64,000 bases of DNA from Dolomedes plantarius (Eukaryota; Arthropoda; Arachnida; Araneae; Dolomedidae): contig OU015493.1 of NCBI GenBank assembly GCA_907164885.2, forward strand, positions 52,825,496 through 52,889,495, in the 5' to 3' direction. This document shows positions 1 through 12,600 of the stretch, in pieces. Position 1 is the first letter of the stretch. Each line of letters begins with the position of its first letter. The notes under the pieces were generated by a model. The model saw only the letters and a program-made list of their open reading frames with translations. It was not told where the DNA came from and made no database searches. The position numbers were made by a program, and so were the translations under genes.

Positions 1-117
1 CCAAATTATAAAAAATAATATTAAGCTTAAAAGTAATATTTCAGCTTGTGTGTTCCATCCAATATATTATTTATAGATACTCCCGCACAGTATAAAAACG
101 CTCATTTATATGTATAT

Positions 118-202
118 AATAGCTGAAAACCCGCACTTCGCTACGGAGTACATTCAAATTAAATACAACGGTCAATGTATGCAATTAATGCCAAATAAAT
201 AA

Positions 203-255
<53 letters not shown>

Positions 256-600
256 TATATATATATATATATATATTTATATTTATTATAAATATGACGA
301 TCAATGTATACAATTGATGTAAAAGAAACAAAAAAAAATATATTTAAAAAAATCGTAAGGGATATTTTAATAGACAAAATAATGTAGAAGAAAATATTCA
401 AATTAAATGGAATAGGACATACAAAAGAATATAGTACAGTTAATATAGTAGAGTTTGAGGAACATAATATCTTTTATTGTATTTTAATTTTTTTTGATAA
501 TGTCCAATCGTCTGCCGCATTAGCAAGAAAAAAAAAATTTTTGTCTCTATAGTTGTTATGCACGTGATGATAAATTTATTTAAAGTACAGATAGCCCTCC
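118..600 (-). repeat. Helitron-like repeat, truncated copy 1
   Basis: This stretch matches the copies at 2635-3353, 7160-7934 and, inverted, 50838-51513. It starts with the shared terminus around 118-190 (a gctgaa...cttcgctacgg block) and keeps the family body to about 595, where similarity stops, so the other end is missing. The (AT)n run at 205-276 lies inside. The orientation assumes that the hairpin-bearing end is the Helitron 3' end. No protein is encoded. Confidence 0.55.
205..276. repeat. (AT)n microsatellite
   Basis: A nearly uninterrupted AT dinucleotide run of about 70 bases inside a Helitron-like copy. It has expanded at a site where related copies carry shorter AT-rich sequence. 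Confidence 0.9.
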
Positions 601-2207
601 TACAGCACGGCATATATGGTAATGTAGATTTTCTTTTGGTTCAGCAGGTATGCTGCGATAGAGATGCGCAAACCAGAACCTCTCTCCTGGGAACATTTTT
701 GTCATTTCTGGGAAAAGAATTTTCTAATGTTTGGAACAAAGGGATTATCTTTGAACAAAGGATTTTTTTTATAATTACCTTAGAGGTTTGTTGTCTACAT
801 AATGGGAATTAATTACCTTTAAACACACTTCTAAAATTAAAAACAGAAATTAACGTTTTAGATCCCGAAGGAGGTTGCTTGTAAAATTCTCCTCTGTGGT
901 ACCTGTAAAACTGAAAAACCTACATCAGAGGTGTCCTAACCTTTTGTTGACCACCTGTCGAAAATAAAAATAATTCATCAGGGACCATCTCCCTACCAAC
1001 CCTTTTAGAGGCAAAAATGGGTTCAATTTTCTGAATAAACAAACTATTGTGATAAACAACTTTAATAAAAAGTTACAAATAAACTTAATAACACTAACAG
1101 ATTTAACGTGAATGTAAACTTTGCAAACGTAAAAACCCAAGAAAATTTGAAAATTATGAAAAAATTTTTAGCTTTTATTGCTTGACTAGCTGTAAAATTT
1201 CTGCGACTCTGCGTCACAGAATATATATATATTAGGTATTTTTAAACTGAACAGGATTTCGCATATTCAAAACTTCAGGAAACTGAAGAATACAGGAATT
1301 TTGTCGAATCTGAACAAAACAAATTCAGAACCAAAAAAAAGTGTTTGATCCCAGTGTTATAAAATCGTTGAATTCCCGGTTGTTTTGAAACAATAAAACC
1401 ATTTTTTAAAATCATTGCTGACTACACAGACCTCCGGTTAAGAACCAATGATGTACATTGGGCCTGCACAACCCTGTGGCCCGCGAATTGTTAAGGCTGC
1501 TATGTACTAACCCCATTGGATTCGCTCACCTCAATGTACTGTTACTTGGGTTTGGTGCGCTGCCAAAATTATAACTGGCGACGCAGGACAATTTTTTTCA
1601 ATCCGAGGAACCGTTACTGAGGAACGTATCCTACTTAAAAGACAGTTAGAAAACACTCTGCCACTATTAAGGCTGCTATGTACTACTCGCTCACTTCAAT
1701 GTTAACCTATGGAGAAAATGTGTCCACGGACTGCCGGCTTGGATTCAAAGATTTTTTTTTTAAAAATTGTACTCCATCATAGAGAAAGAAACTTTACATT
1801 TGTGTACATTTTTCGTTTTTTAAAAAACATTGCAATTAATCTTTTAAAATTTAATTATTCGGGGAAAAATCGTGTATAGTGTGTTTTTAACGCTCATAAA
1901 TTCCTTCGGTGGACGAAATTATAAAATGAATCCTGTAGCGCTTTGCAGAAAGTTCAGGCTATCTGACAATACCATGTTATTTGATTATCAGCATTTATGT
2001 ACCTGTAAATAGTTGACAAAATATATTTTAATTTTAAAAATTGGGGGGACAGCGCTTTATAGAGAGAGAGCCATTACAATCTCTCAAATGTCAATACTAA
2101 GGGGGGTGGAATTCTCGAACTGTCAACTGGACTCCTCCTACCACAAGAGTCTGCAAGAAGAGGAAAAGGGAAATACGATTTTTTCTTAGTACTAGCATCC
2201 TTAAGAC
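601..2207. other. No gene recognised; AT-rich intergenic
   Basis: Only short chance reading frames. A direct repeat sits at 1491-1705. A more GC-rich patch at about 1430-1740 and an acid-to-purine-rich patch near 2040-2160 have no recognisable coding or structural-RNA signal. Confidence 0.5.
1491..1705. repeat. Short direct repeat
   Basis: The 18-mer ttaaggctgctatgtact occurs at 1491 and again at 1667. In both places it is followed by a tcgctcac(c/t)tcaatgt block. This looks like a partial local duplication. No function is evident. Confidence 0.6.
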
Positions 2208-2603
2208 GTATAATATCGTCGGTCCTAAGACAAAACCACGAATGTGCAAATTCCTAATTTTGAGAAAACGAGGTTTGAAGTTTCTTTGGCTTTCAAAAAC
2301 CAGATCGCATACTTACCGAATCAAACCCACGACCATCTTTGCTCATCAGGATGTTGTTTCATGACATAATAAGTGAAATAGAACAATGTGTCTAGCACAT
2401 TCGTGATTTGGTATGTAAAATTTAAAAAGAAATCACATTTTCGGTTTTTTAGCTACACAAATGACCTGTAGAGGTTTATTTTTCCCTATTCCGGGTTTGT
2501 CATAGGAAACTTATCACAAAACTTAATTTTACCATGCACATAGTGAAATTTGACTTTTTTTTCACATTCATGGTTTTGCCTTAGGACCGATGATATAATA
2601 AAT
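2208..2603. mobile_element. MITE with terminal inverted repeats
   Basis: The ends are inverted copies. The left end reads tcggtcctaagacaaaacca from 2219. The right end, reverse-complemented from about 2597, reads tcggtcctaaggcaaaacca. Similarity extends a further 15 bases or so (cgaatgtg). The outer boundary lies in TA-rich sequence on both sides, so the target duplication cannot be fixed (TA is possible). The element is about 395 bp, non-coding and non-autonomous, and its superfamily is not identified. Confidence 0.6.
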
Positions 2604-2634
2604 CTAAAAATATAGATTATTTTTATATTTATAA

Positions 2635-3353
2635 CTAACTGAATACCCGTGCTTCACTACGGGGTGCATTCAAATTGAATACAACGGTCAAGGTACGCAA
2701 TTGATGCCAAAAAAAATATATATTTACAAGAAAATCGTAACGGGTATTTTTATAGACAAAATAATGTAAAAGAAAATATTAAAATTAAATCTAATAGAAC
2801 ATATTAAAGACTATAGTACCGTTAATATAGTACAGTTTGAGCAACCATATCTTTTACTGTATTTTAATATTTTTTTGGATAATGTCCAAATCGTCTGCCA
2901 CATTAGCAAAAAAAAATATTTCTTTTGTTAATTTAATTTCGTTGTTATGCACGGGCGCAAAATTAGTTTCAAGTATCACATAAAGAAAAATAAACCACGT
3001 GATCAGCATTTAATAAATTAAATTCTAAAAATTAATCTTTAAAAATTCACCAAAAATCAGAAAATGGAGGTAAAGATTCATTTTAAAAAGAATTTTTATG
3101 ATCTTCTCGTGATATAAATTTTATAACCCTCAAATTATTTTAAGTGCAAACTTTTTTAAAATGTTACAAGAATAGCTTAAAAGTTTAATTTTAAAAATCT
3201 AAGAAGGATTTTCAAAAATCTTTCTTATGCACCCCTACACTATAAGAAGAATCGCCATGCAAAATTTCAGCCTTTTAGGTCCAGCGGTTTGGTCTGTGCG
3301 TTATCTGTCATTCAGTCAGTTAGTCAGTTACGGAACTGTTTTATATACATAGA
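2635..3353 (-). repeat. Helitron-like non-autonomous element, copy 2
   Basis: 719 bp. On the minus strand it starts TCTATGTATATAAAACAG and ends with a short hairpin (stem CCCGT/ACGGG around agtgaag) followed 8-9 bases later by a TTAG/CTAG-type end. It sits between A and T. A 5' TC, a 3' hairpin, a CTRR-like end and A|T insertion without target duplication are Helitron hallmarks. No Rep/helicase is encoded, so the class assignment is an inference. Confidence 0.55.
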
Positions 3354-4717
3354 TGTTAAGGAAGTAATATACAAAACCACGAAATATTAATATTTATTAA
3401 TTTTAAAATAATCAGTATTATTTCTTGCCAGATAAATATTTTCGCTTTTCAAACTATCCTATTTTCTTTCGGCCCTCAGCAGCAGTTTTTCATAAAGTAA
3501 TATGGCCCTCATCACATTTCGAATTATGCAGGCCTGATCTACATTTACGGATGAAAGTAGTAAGCTGCCTTTGAGAAGACACGAGACAACATTCCGCGTT
3601 TTGTTTGCATCGAAAATAGCATAGCAACGTATCACAGATATTTTTAGAACTATTTTATTCATCGGATTCATTTCATCAGTCAGCTAATCATTATCTCATT
3701 AAATCACTCTCTATGATTCAGCGCGTGCGTCAGTCGAAGAAAGTGCATTTTGATTTCTCGATTAAAGGGAGAGATAATAGATTATCTTAAATGTGGCATT
3801 CAAATTGGATCATGGCGGCCGAGGTTACTCCGGCAGCATGGCCAAGTGGTATAACGCGTAGCGCGAGTTAAGTGTCCTAACCTGAAAGTGCAATCGATTT
3901 AATGGCGTCGGCGTAAAATATACTAAAATTCATTATGATTTCATTCAGCCAAGTGAAATTGCAACGTTTTTAAGACGACAATGGACCTTCAGATTGACAA
4001 ATATATGTCCCCAAAAAGATTTTTTTTTTGTTTCAGAAAATGATTCTGCAACTCATCAGGTTTAAATTTTAAAAAAAATATGTTGATCCGATCATTATTA
4101 ACCAAATTATAAGTATTTTTTCAAAACGTAAACAATGGAAATGTTAGTCAAATTAAAACTTTAAATGCCATTTTCTCACAAACAAGTTTTCATGTCGTTT
4201 CGGTAAGTTCAAAATGTTCCATGCGTCATAATTTTTCTTGAATTTTCATAAAATTTCATTAAATGATTATTTATATCTTAGAATAAAACTTAGTAATCAT
4301 TTCATTATACTATTTTAAAACAACTTAAAATTTTTACAATAAAAAAAAATTTTTATAAAATTTTGCATAAAATGACCTATTTTTATCGATTTCTTTTCTA
4401 GTTTTTATAAATATGACTGAAAATCCAATATTGCTACTAACTTTTATTAACTATATAAAGCTAGATGAAGAGATAAAATTAGATATCTGAGACAAAAATT
4501 AATGCGCAGGGAACATTTTAAATAGAGTAATTAACAAATTGATTTTAATTAACTCCTTAATAATTACAATCTGATTTTTTTTAATTTAGAATTTTCCATC
4601 TCTAAACAACACTGTATAAGTATACAAAATTTCATAGCAATTGGTTAATAAATAAATAAAAAGTTTTTCATGGTCCATTGTTTCTGATAACCTTTAATAG
4701 TTTCTGATAACCTTTGA
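3354..4717. other. No gene recognised
   Basis: AT-rich sequence with scattered stops in all frames, apart from the tRNA-like SINE head at 3826-3905. A minus-strand frame at 3459-3671 shows no domain. Confidence 0.45.
3826..3905 (+). mobile_element. tRNA-derived SINE head (relic)
   Basis: Contains tggccaagtggt, which fits the pol III A box (TGGCNNAGTGG). A weak B-box-like stretch (tgcaatcga) follows about 45 bases later. There is no clear tail or target duplication, so this is probably a decayed SINE 5' end rather than a functional tRNA. Confidence 0.35.
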
Positions 4718-4890
4718 GTCCTTCCATATCCTTGGATTGTGACGTCTGACATAAGGTACTACACTCTGAGAGTTCGAGTTTCACTGCTGAATGGAATGTT
4801 TGTAGCCGGTCGGAATGGATTTTAAACTGTAGTTTTCCGTCTTATTAGCCCTTGTGAAGTATAAGATGACCGTAGCTATCTCAACCTATC
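4718..4890 (+). mobile_element. Divergent SINE copy
   Basis: Has a B-box-like gagttcgagtttcac and a 3' body homologous to the SINE at 56868-57042: the ttgtagc...ttattagccctt...gtagc order is shared. The A box is decayed. Not a tRNA gene. Confidence 0.45.
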
Positions 4891-5383
4891 AGCCCACCTT
4901 TGGAACACTACCAAGAATTCGGTAGTGTTCCAAAATAAACGGTTTATTTTTAAATGATTTAACCAAATAATTTCATTCTATTCTTGTTATTCACAATTCA
5001 AGAATCGAAATTACTCCTGGTTAATTTGAAATGCAACATTCGCCGTGCCCTATTAAAAATATTTAGGGTTTTTTTTTTCTTTTTAAAATGACACTTTTGG
5101 TTAATTTGCCGTCTTTCAGAAATATTTGAAAGTTTTCCTAGGAAACACAGAGCCACATGACCAGCCTAGTATCATTTTCCTGAAATGAATTATTTTACTA
5201 TAAGATTCCTCCTTCAACTTGCAGATGGCAGCAATGAAATTAGAAACGAACTTGTCTTCGCTGACCTTCACAGTGAACATATGATAATAAAAAACTGTAG
5301 TTCCGATTAAGCAACCGTTCATGTTTCATTACCATTTGGAGCAATTTCTTTGCAAATCCAGCCGCTTATTATAATTATTTTAG
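4891..5383. other. No gene recognised
   Basis: AT-rich, with a small inverted repeat at about 4908-4930 (ggaacactaccaagaattcggtagtgttcc reads as hairpin arms of 12 bases). No coding signal is supported. Confidence 0.45.
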
Positions 5384-5540
5384 AGGCGCGGTGGCCCAAT
5401 TGGCAAAGGCAGCGGGCCAGTGATCTAAACGTCCTCTGGTTTGATGCCAGTTCGCTGACAAATCCACCGCCGTGTCACTAATGGTGGCCGGGGCACTTAA
5501 AATATGTCGTGGCTCTGTGGTGTAATAAAACACATTTAAT
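5384..5540 (+). mobile_element. tRNA-derived SINE
   Basis: Starts with a tRNA-like head: A-box-like tggcccaattggcaaaggca, then B-box-like ctggtttgatgcc about 45 bases on. This is followed by an unrelated body ending in a gtaataaaacac-type tail. The layout matches the SINE at 36023-36310. No clean target duplication was found. Confidence 0.55.
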
Positions 5541-7159
5541 AACTAATATTATAGGATATAATTATATAAACAACGCGCGTTGTAATCTCTATTTTAAATA
5601 TATTAACATTGTTAAAACTCTGTAAGCCTCTACTCAACTCTGTTCCAATCTAGCGGTGGATACAATTTTTAATTGCTTGATTATTACTGAAAATTATTAG
5701 AAAAAAGTGTGCAATTTTTTGATAATGGGAGGTAGCATGAGAGTATATTACAAATAATGGATCACGGCAAGCATAATATTTGATTTTTTACGTTAAATAA
5801 CTAGATATGACTTGATTTTTTTTCATTTATTCTTTTACTTGTTAAAGTGGCGGTATATTTTTTTATTGGTGGCTGGTAAATATTCAACATATTTAATTAT
5901 TAATTTTAGAGTGTTTTATTTTTGTTTTTCAATTAATAGTAAATTTTCTATAATGTACCCATACTCGTGTTTAAACGGGGCTGGTAGGGCAAAGTAAAAT
6001 AGATCCACAACTCATCGACCATTTTCACAGTATTCCACAGCACATACCCAGAACTACACCGGATAAAGGATTAGAAAAAGTATCCATTAAAGAAAGGCAT
6101 CCGAAAAACAACCACTTTTTTGTGGCTTTTGCAGGCGGCGGCCAAGGATGAAAAAAACACCTGCTGATGAGGGGTAGGCACATGGATACACCGTGCATAG
6201 CCAAGCGCCGCGTTTAGTCTTAGAGTTTTAAAAAGAAATCCCAATTTGATGCAAGATCAAAGTATTTGAAAAATACTATACAGCGTATCATTTTATAATT
6301 CAAGCCCACAAATTCTGTTGGTCCGGTTTTGTTTTTATATGTTAAAGTCCCTTTCCTTCAGTTTGGGTAATATTTCGTTGGAGGGAAATCTAATTTTTTC
6401 CATGATTGTAGGACAATCTAGACATAGTTTGTTTTATAAATCTAAGACTCAATTAAAAAAGATTTCCACCAAGCTCTAAGACGCTTAAATAAATTCTTCG
6501 TAACAGGATAATATACTCTAATACAAGGATGGTTTAAGATCGTTTTTTTAATTGAAAATTTGTAACAGCAAAAATTTCGGGGAAGTCTGCTTGCTGCTAC
6601 ATCTTTTTATTAACATAATAAAGAAATAAATAGAATTTAATTTACTGATTACAATATGATTTTTGCAATTAAAATTTTTGAGAGCGAAGCAATTTTGGAG
6701 AGAAACTTTATCTCTTTTTTCAACATCAAGCAAGATAAGTTCAAAATACAGATCAGTGTTTTTTGCGCATATATATCACTCGCATGGTTTCAAAGAACAT
6801 ATAAAGTGGGACCACAAACCGATTCTTAACCTCGAACTAAATGCTCTTATACAGTTATTTTTTATATCTTAACTGAGAATAGTAGTCTTCTGTCAGCCGG
6901 AGCTGTTTTTGATTATTAATAGTTGAAAGAAAGAAAGCTGATAGTTCACGCTGAGCTAATTCCTGTTTGGGTAGCGGAATCAACAAGGGTTATCACTTTT
7001 ATACACCAAGGAAACTCTATATAAACAACTCTTTAGATGTTTTTAATTGTTTTGCAGCCTACATACACAAAATGAAGGGGCGACAAAAAATCATGGTCTT
7101 TCTGCAGGGCATAGAAAACTGTCTCTGGCCACGATTGCAATATGACGCTTATATCCTAA
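5541..7159. other. No gene recognised
   Basis: Low-GC sequence. The stretch at 6000-6240 is less AT-rich but has no long open frame or recognisable domain. Frames at 5812-5997, 6663-6872 and 6967-7167 look like chance. Confidence 0.45.
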
Positions 7160-7292
7160 CTAGCTGAATACCCATGCTTCGCTACGGAGTACATTCAAAT
7201 TAATAAAACGGTCAATGTTTGCAATTAATGCCATACATTATATATATATATATATAATATATATATAATTATATATATATATATATATATTC

Positions 7293-7332
<40 letters not shown>

Positions 7333-7934
7333 GTGTGTGTGTGTGTGTGCATATAATACATACAATGATTAATATATGCAATGATGTTGTATGTTAATAT
7401 CTATAAAACATACTAATTTGAATTAAATTCGTAAAAAACTTCCATCTCAATTGTCTAGTGGTTAAATTGTATCTTTTACCGCATTATAATATTTTTTTTG
7501 TCAATTTACTTCATTGTTATGCAAGTGACGATAAATTAATTAAAGTATCACAAAAGAAAAGAAACCCCATGATCAGCAATTAATAAATTAAATTATAAAA
7601 ATTAATCTTTAAAAATTCACCAAAAAACAGACAATGGAGGTAAAGATTCGAAAAAGATTTTCATTTTTAAAGGAATTTTTATGATATTTCTTGTGATATA
7701 AATTTTATAACCCTCGGATCATTGTTTTAAATGGCAACTTTAAAGAATGTTACAAAAACGCTTAAAAATTTAATTTTAAAAATCTAAGAAAATTTTTCAA
7801 AAATCTTTCTTAGTGCCACGTCTACACTATAAAAAGAATCGCCATGCAAAATTTCAGCCTTTAGGTCAAGCAGTTTTATCTGTACGTATCTGTCAGTCAG
7901 TAAGTTACGGAACGTGTTTATATACATAAATAGA
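7160..7934 (-). repeat. Helitron-like non-autonomous element, copy 3
   Basis: 775 bp. On the minus strand it begins TCTATTTATGTATATAAA and ends with a CGTAGCGAAGCATGGG hairpin region, then CAGCTAG. It matches copy 2 along its length. The extra length comes from (AT)n and (TG)n runs at about 7236-7350. It is flanked by A at its 5' end and T at its 3' end, with no target duplication. Confidence 0.6.
7236..7350. repeat. (AT)n-(TG)n compound microsatellite
   Basis: AT repeats at 7236-7290 are followed by TG repeats at about 7296-7349 with a few interruptions. They lie inside Helitron-like copy 3. Confidence 0.85.
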
Positions 7935-8973
7935 AAACTCCTTCGGTATCCTTATTGATTCCTTAACTAAACAAGTATTTACAGAAAATTATACCTATAT
8001 ATGTTAAGTAATCATAGTTTGTTAATGAATAAGTACTTATAGCTTGTGAATAAATAAGTACTTATAGTTGTTTGCACCCATTTATGTTAAATGTCGTTAA
8101 TTTAAAGTTATATGCGAATTCTCCGAATAACTGTTTTCAAAATCCCACAATTTGAAATTCAAAAGATGCAAATATTTTATGGGCATCCATATTTCCATAT
8201 AAAGAATTTTGATGCATATTTCTGTAGTTTTCACCTTTGCTATAGATTTCATCCTTCACTCTGGAAAATATTTGTTTTGAAATCAATGAAATTTCTTGAA
8301 ACCCCTTCGATTGATCAAGATACAGACTTTTTTGAAGAGTTTGTTTTCATCAATCCCAAGGTTTTAGATCTTAGAAAAAAAATCGTTTTTTGAGGATTTT
8401 TTTTCTCCCTAATCGGCTTAAAATGTCTTTCAATTCATGGTGATATTCAAAAGACATGGAAATTTATTCAAGTTGTTAAAATTGAATACGAATTGCTTAC
8501 CAACGTGTCTTAGTTGCCAGGTGAAAGTACAAGGTAAATCAATAGATATGAGAGGCAGAATATAAGGAAGTTATTATTGGCTTTACATTTATATTAAACA
8601 TTTAACACAACCAGAGACTAAACCACATTTTTATGAGTCATTAAAAACAAATGGGCTTCCAACAAGATTTTTTAGCAAAGTGTTTTGGATTCTAAGAAGC
8701 AGTGGTCTAATTTTCTTTGAAATCCAGCGGGGATGTTTAGATATTTTACTTTTACTTTCGAAAACTTGATCAATCTGGAAATTTTCCATTCCTTATTTGT
8801 ACCCTAGAACATTTTAAAATATCCTAATCATTATGTTTATCCTTTAAAGATAATACTAGCTTAAGAAAACTGAGCTTTTCATAATTCCATAGTGTTCGGA
8901 AGTGGATCGGAGTCTTTGCTGAAGATCCATACTCAGAATATCCTGAATGTTGTAAGAAACTAGTTCTAGCCAG
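7935..8973. other. No gene recognised
   Basis: AT-rich. The open frame at 8112-8393 (93 codons, plus strand) has biased hydrophobic/aromatic composition typical of random AT-rich sequence and no domain. Confidence 0.45.
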
Positions 8974-9689
8974 TGTAATATGTTGGACTCGGGGTAGCGA
9001 ATAATAGAAGATATTCGGAGTCCAGTCCTACTGAATTAATAGACATTTATTTTAAATTCTAGATTAGATTACAGATTAATTACAGTTTTAGTTAAACAGC
9101 CGCTAGACATAGAGGGAACTGGCCTTCACAGTAACCCGCAATTTATCTAACCAAATGTCAACAACGAAACACAGTTCGTCAGAATTTTCCAAGGTTGGAA
9201 TAATGCTTTCGCGAGATGCGAATCTAATAGACCGTGTTGGTCTCAAAAGATGCAAGATGATTTCTTAACTACAGGAACTCTCCTGGTTCCTATAAATTAA
9301 CAAATCCGAGAACTTAGAAGGGTCGGCACGAAGCGTCTAGAGCTTTCTGCTCTGAAGATGAAATACCTCCGGACGGAGTGTAGTGATCGACCGCTCAAGG
9401 ACCTCTGAGAAATGGAGTTCTCTGGATAAGATCTAATCCAAGTCTAAAATCTCTTGATAATTTTTCTTTCCCCTTTCGGAAATTCGCGCTCCCAACCACG
9501 TGGCTCGTCGAACAGCTGACTGAACCGACCATTAGTTAACGTCCGCCAAGAGCGTGACTTCTTTCTCTCGTAACGTCATTTCGTAGACTAGATGGCGTAG
9601 GGTCATAGAAATCGCCTGGTTCACCTGAGGGGCGTCATTGCTCCGTCTGGTGAAACGATTTATTGAAAGGTCCGTAACGGAACCTCACA
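8974..9689 (-). repeat. Solo LTR with 4-bp target duplication
   Basis: 716 bp running from TGTAATATG to CCTCACA on the plus strand, so the ends are TG...CA. It is flanked on both sides by CCAG (8970-8973 and 9690-9693). Read on the minus strand, an AATAAATG polyadenylation-like signal lies near its 3' end, which sets the orientation. There is no adjacent internal retroelement sequence, so it looks like the product of LTR-LTR recombination. A 4-bp duplication fits Ty3/gypsy or Bel/Pao. Its parent element is not identified. Confidence 0.6.
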
Positions 9690-12600
9690 CCAGGTTTTAG
9701 TCAGTGATAAATACTCGTATGTGATCCTGAACAGATCTTAAAATGCCACTAAAACCAGAAAGTTAATCATTTCCTACTTCATTCAGATATGCACATGCGT
9801 AAAAAATTATTTAAACCCATCCCAAACTGACCAGTATGGGGTCGGTTTGATATCTGGGAGAGAATTTATTAAAATTTTCTAAAAAAATCAATCTTTAAAA
9901 AAAATAGTTAGACTATCTACACTTTGAGATTCGGCAATGTATGTCTAAAGAAAATGATGAAATTACTGTCCTTTCAATACAATCATTAAAATATATTTTC
10001 CCTCACTATAGTTATCTGCATCTTAAATTTTAAATGTATAGAACAAGAAACAAGCTTTCCCTGTTATGGTATGCTTCAAATTGTTTGGTGATTTTTTAAG
10101 CCTCCCTTGCGCGAGTTACACCTAAACAATAATTATAAGACCTTTTAGTTAGCCAAGCACGATTTCCTTTCGAGAAACTAGCGTGCATATATCTATGTAG
10201 AAACATGATTAACTTGCCTCTCAAGAGATTTGATGTTATCATCTTTTCAAACATTAGTTACGAGTCTTATAATATGCTTCCGTTCCTCCTTACGTCGTTT
10301 CTAATCTTTTGCATGCTTAGAATGAAAGCACGCCAGTCAGGATTTTATGTCTACACAAGCCCCTACCTCATGCAGTTGGTAAACGAGAATCGATCCCCAG
10401 TTGCGAAACGTCGATTTATTGGGGTGAACCAGTTGTTGACAAAAACCAAGCCGCGCACGACAAAATCCTGCGCATATTTTACGCCTTTATAGATTACGAG
10501 CCCGGCTAGATCATCCGGGATTAACAGATCAAAAGCACGAGATTTGATACGAGACATCTGTTAGCACTGTTCACAAGAGGGGGCGTTTCCAAATTGAGCA
10601 GCGGCATTGTGTATTTCTTTTAACATGAAAGTTTTAAATAGAATATCTTGAAGAAAATCCCTGTTGAAATGTGTATGGGTTTTCCTTAGGATATTTTCAG
10701 TAATGCAGTTTAAATTTTTGAATGAAAGTAGTGTTTTTTTGTTTTGTTTTTTAAGAACATTTTGCCTTTTAAAGAGTCAGTATTTATAGCATACACAGAA
10801 ATCGATTCTTTTTAAATTCATAAACAGCTTACTTTTTTTCCGTTAGACATAGCTTTTGCTTAGTATATTAACTCAAAATGAGTTCTCAAAGGGCAACAAA
10901 TCAAATAATTAATTAATCGTAATGTTGATTACCACTTCATGGCACTCTTTTAAAATCCTTATTTTCTTCACGTAATATGTGCAAATCAGAATATACAATT
11001 AATTTTGAAAGATTAATTAAATATTCTTTTATGAAGTGACTATAAATTAGATTTTCAAGAATTGCGTTTCTTTACCAAGGTATAAACACATTTTCTCAGC
11101 AACTGAATCGAGTCTGGGGCGCACAAATGTAAACCGAGGATAATAAACTGTGAAGTCTCGTTTTTTCAGACTTCTCTAAGAAAATCAGAGGAAGGACATA
11201 GAGTATATCTACACAGTTCTATTTTGATCAGTCTGGGTGTCACAATGAAGAATTTAAATGAAGCAAATAACATTTTTTTGACTTTTTAAAAACCTAATTT
11301 ATCGTATTGTTTGTACTCTTTTTCAATGCAATTTAAAATAACTTTTTGTGGATAAAATAATAATGATAATAAAAATGACATTTTTAAACAATCCAATATA
11401 TTAATAAATATATTGACAGTCCTAAGCCCGTAAAATGTGAAGGGAAATATTATTTTTTCACAAATTCTGTTTAACGGCGATCTCTACTTAAGGACGATTT
11501 TTCCCGGTCCCTTGAAAGTCGTTAAACAGAGAGCCAACTGAATGAAGTCTTTTTTTTAAATTAATTACATTTAAGATTGTTCATACATGAGCTAACGATA
11601 TGTTTCTTGTGTATTTGACAATTCCAACGTAATTTAGATAAATAGAGATTCCATCTGATGAAATGGGAAACGTCAGAAACTTTTTACGTAATTTATTTAT
11701 TTCACTCTAGAAGTATTCAGAGTTTTAACACTCTTCTTCAAACTATGAAATACCTATTGTTTGTATCGTTATGGTATAAAAAGAATTCTCTATAAAGTAT
11801 CACAAAAATTGCACTATAATTACTCTAAATCTTCTTCCCGTATTCCCAAGCAAAATACTATAGTAGTTGTTAACCTTTATGGTCGTGATCCGACAAATCA
11901 TTATCATGTAGAAGTAATCATAACTGTAGCACCAACTCTTATTTACATCTGGTTTATTGACACATTAAAATCCTGATTAAATAAGTCATTTACAAAGTTT
12001 CGTTCCGACGAACGTTAATATACTCGTGAGAGCCGGGCTCATTATTCAAAGTCCGTCCGAGACCCTTGTCTCCGTACGCGTGTTGACCCTTCAACAGTCC
12101 AAATCTATCTTTTCCCCTTCGTTACCGGGCGTCTGTATTTATCCATTCTTCTCAGCGCCTTCTCGAACCATCCATGACGAATTTTCTTTCCTGCAGACTT
12201 TCCAAGGTAAAAGCGCGCCGTTAATGGATTTCACAAATCATTCTAAATGATTTGCGTCCTTTTCAAGTATTGTCGCACTTCTCCAAAGGTGTATATCGTT
12301 CGACACCTGTTTGCGTTTCTTTTGGGCTCATTGAAGACGCTATTACTCGCGTTCATCAATTCCACTTAGGAATGGGAGACGAGAGTCTGACAGTAGTAAT
12401 ATATTACTGTAAGTTTGTAGTTTATCACCTATTCTGAAAAATGGCTTGAAACGCTGTAAATGTCGGTAGTTTATAAGGAATACTGTCTGAGAAAAACGAT
12501 CCCACGACAATCGCACTGTATATTTGCGCCATTTCAGGTAAGTATACATTTACATTTAAAATGTCTTTTGTATTAATAGTCCTTTATACTTGTATAAGTG

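Noticed and set aside
159..401. Minus-strand 80-codon frame
   Set aside because: Created by the (AT)n run; Tyr/Ile repeats only.
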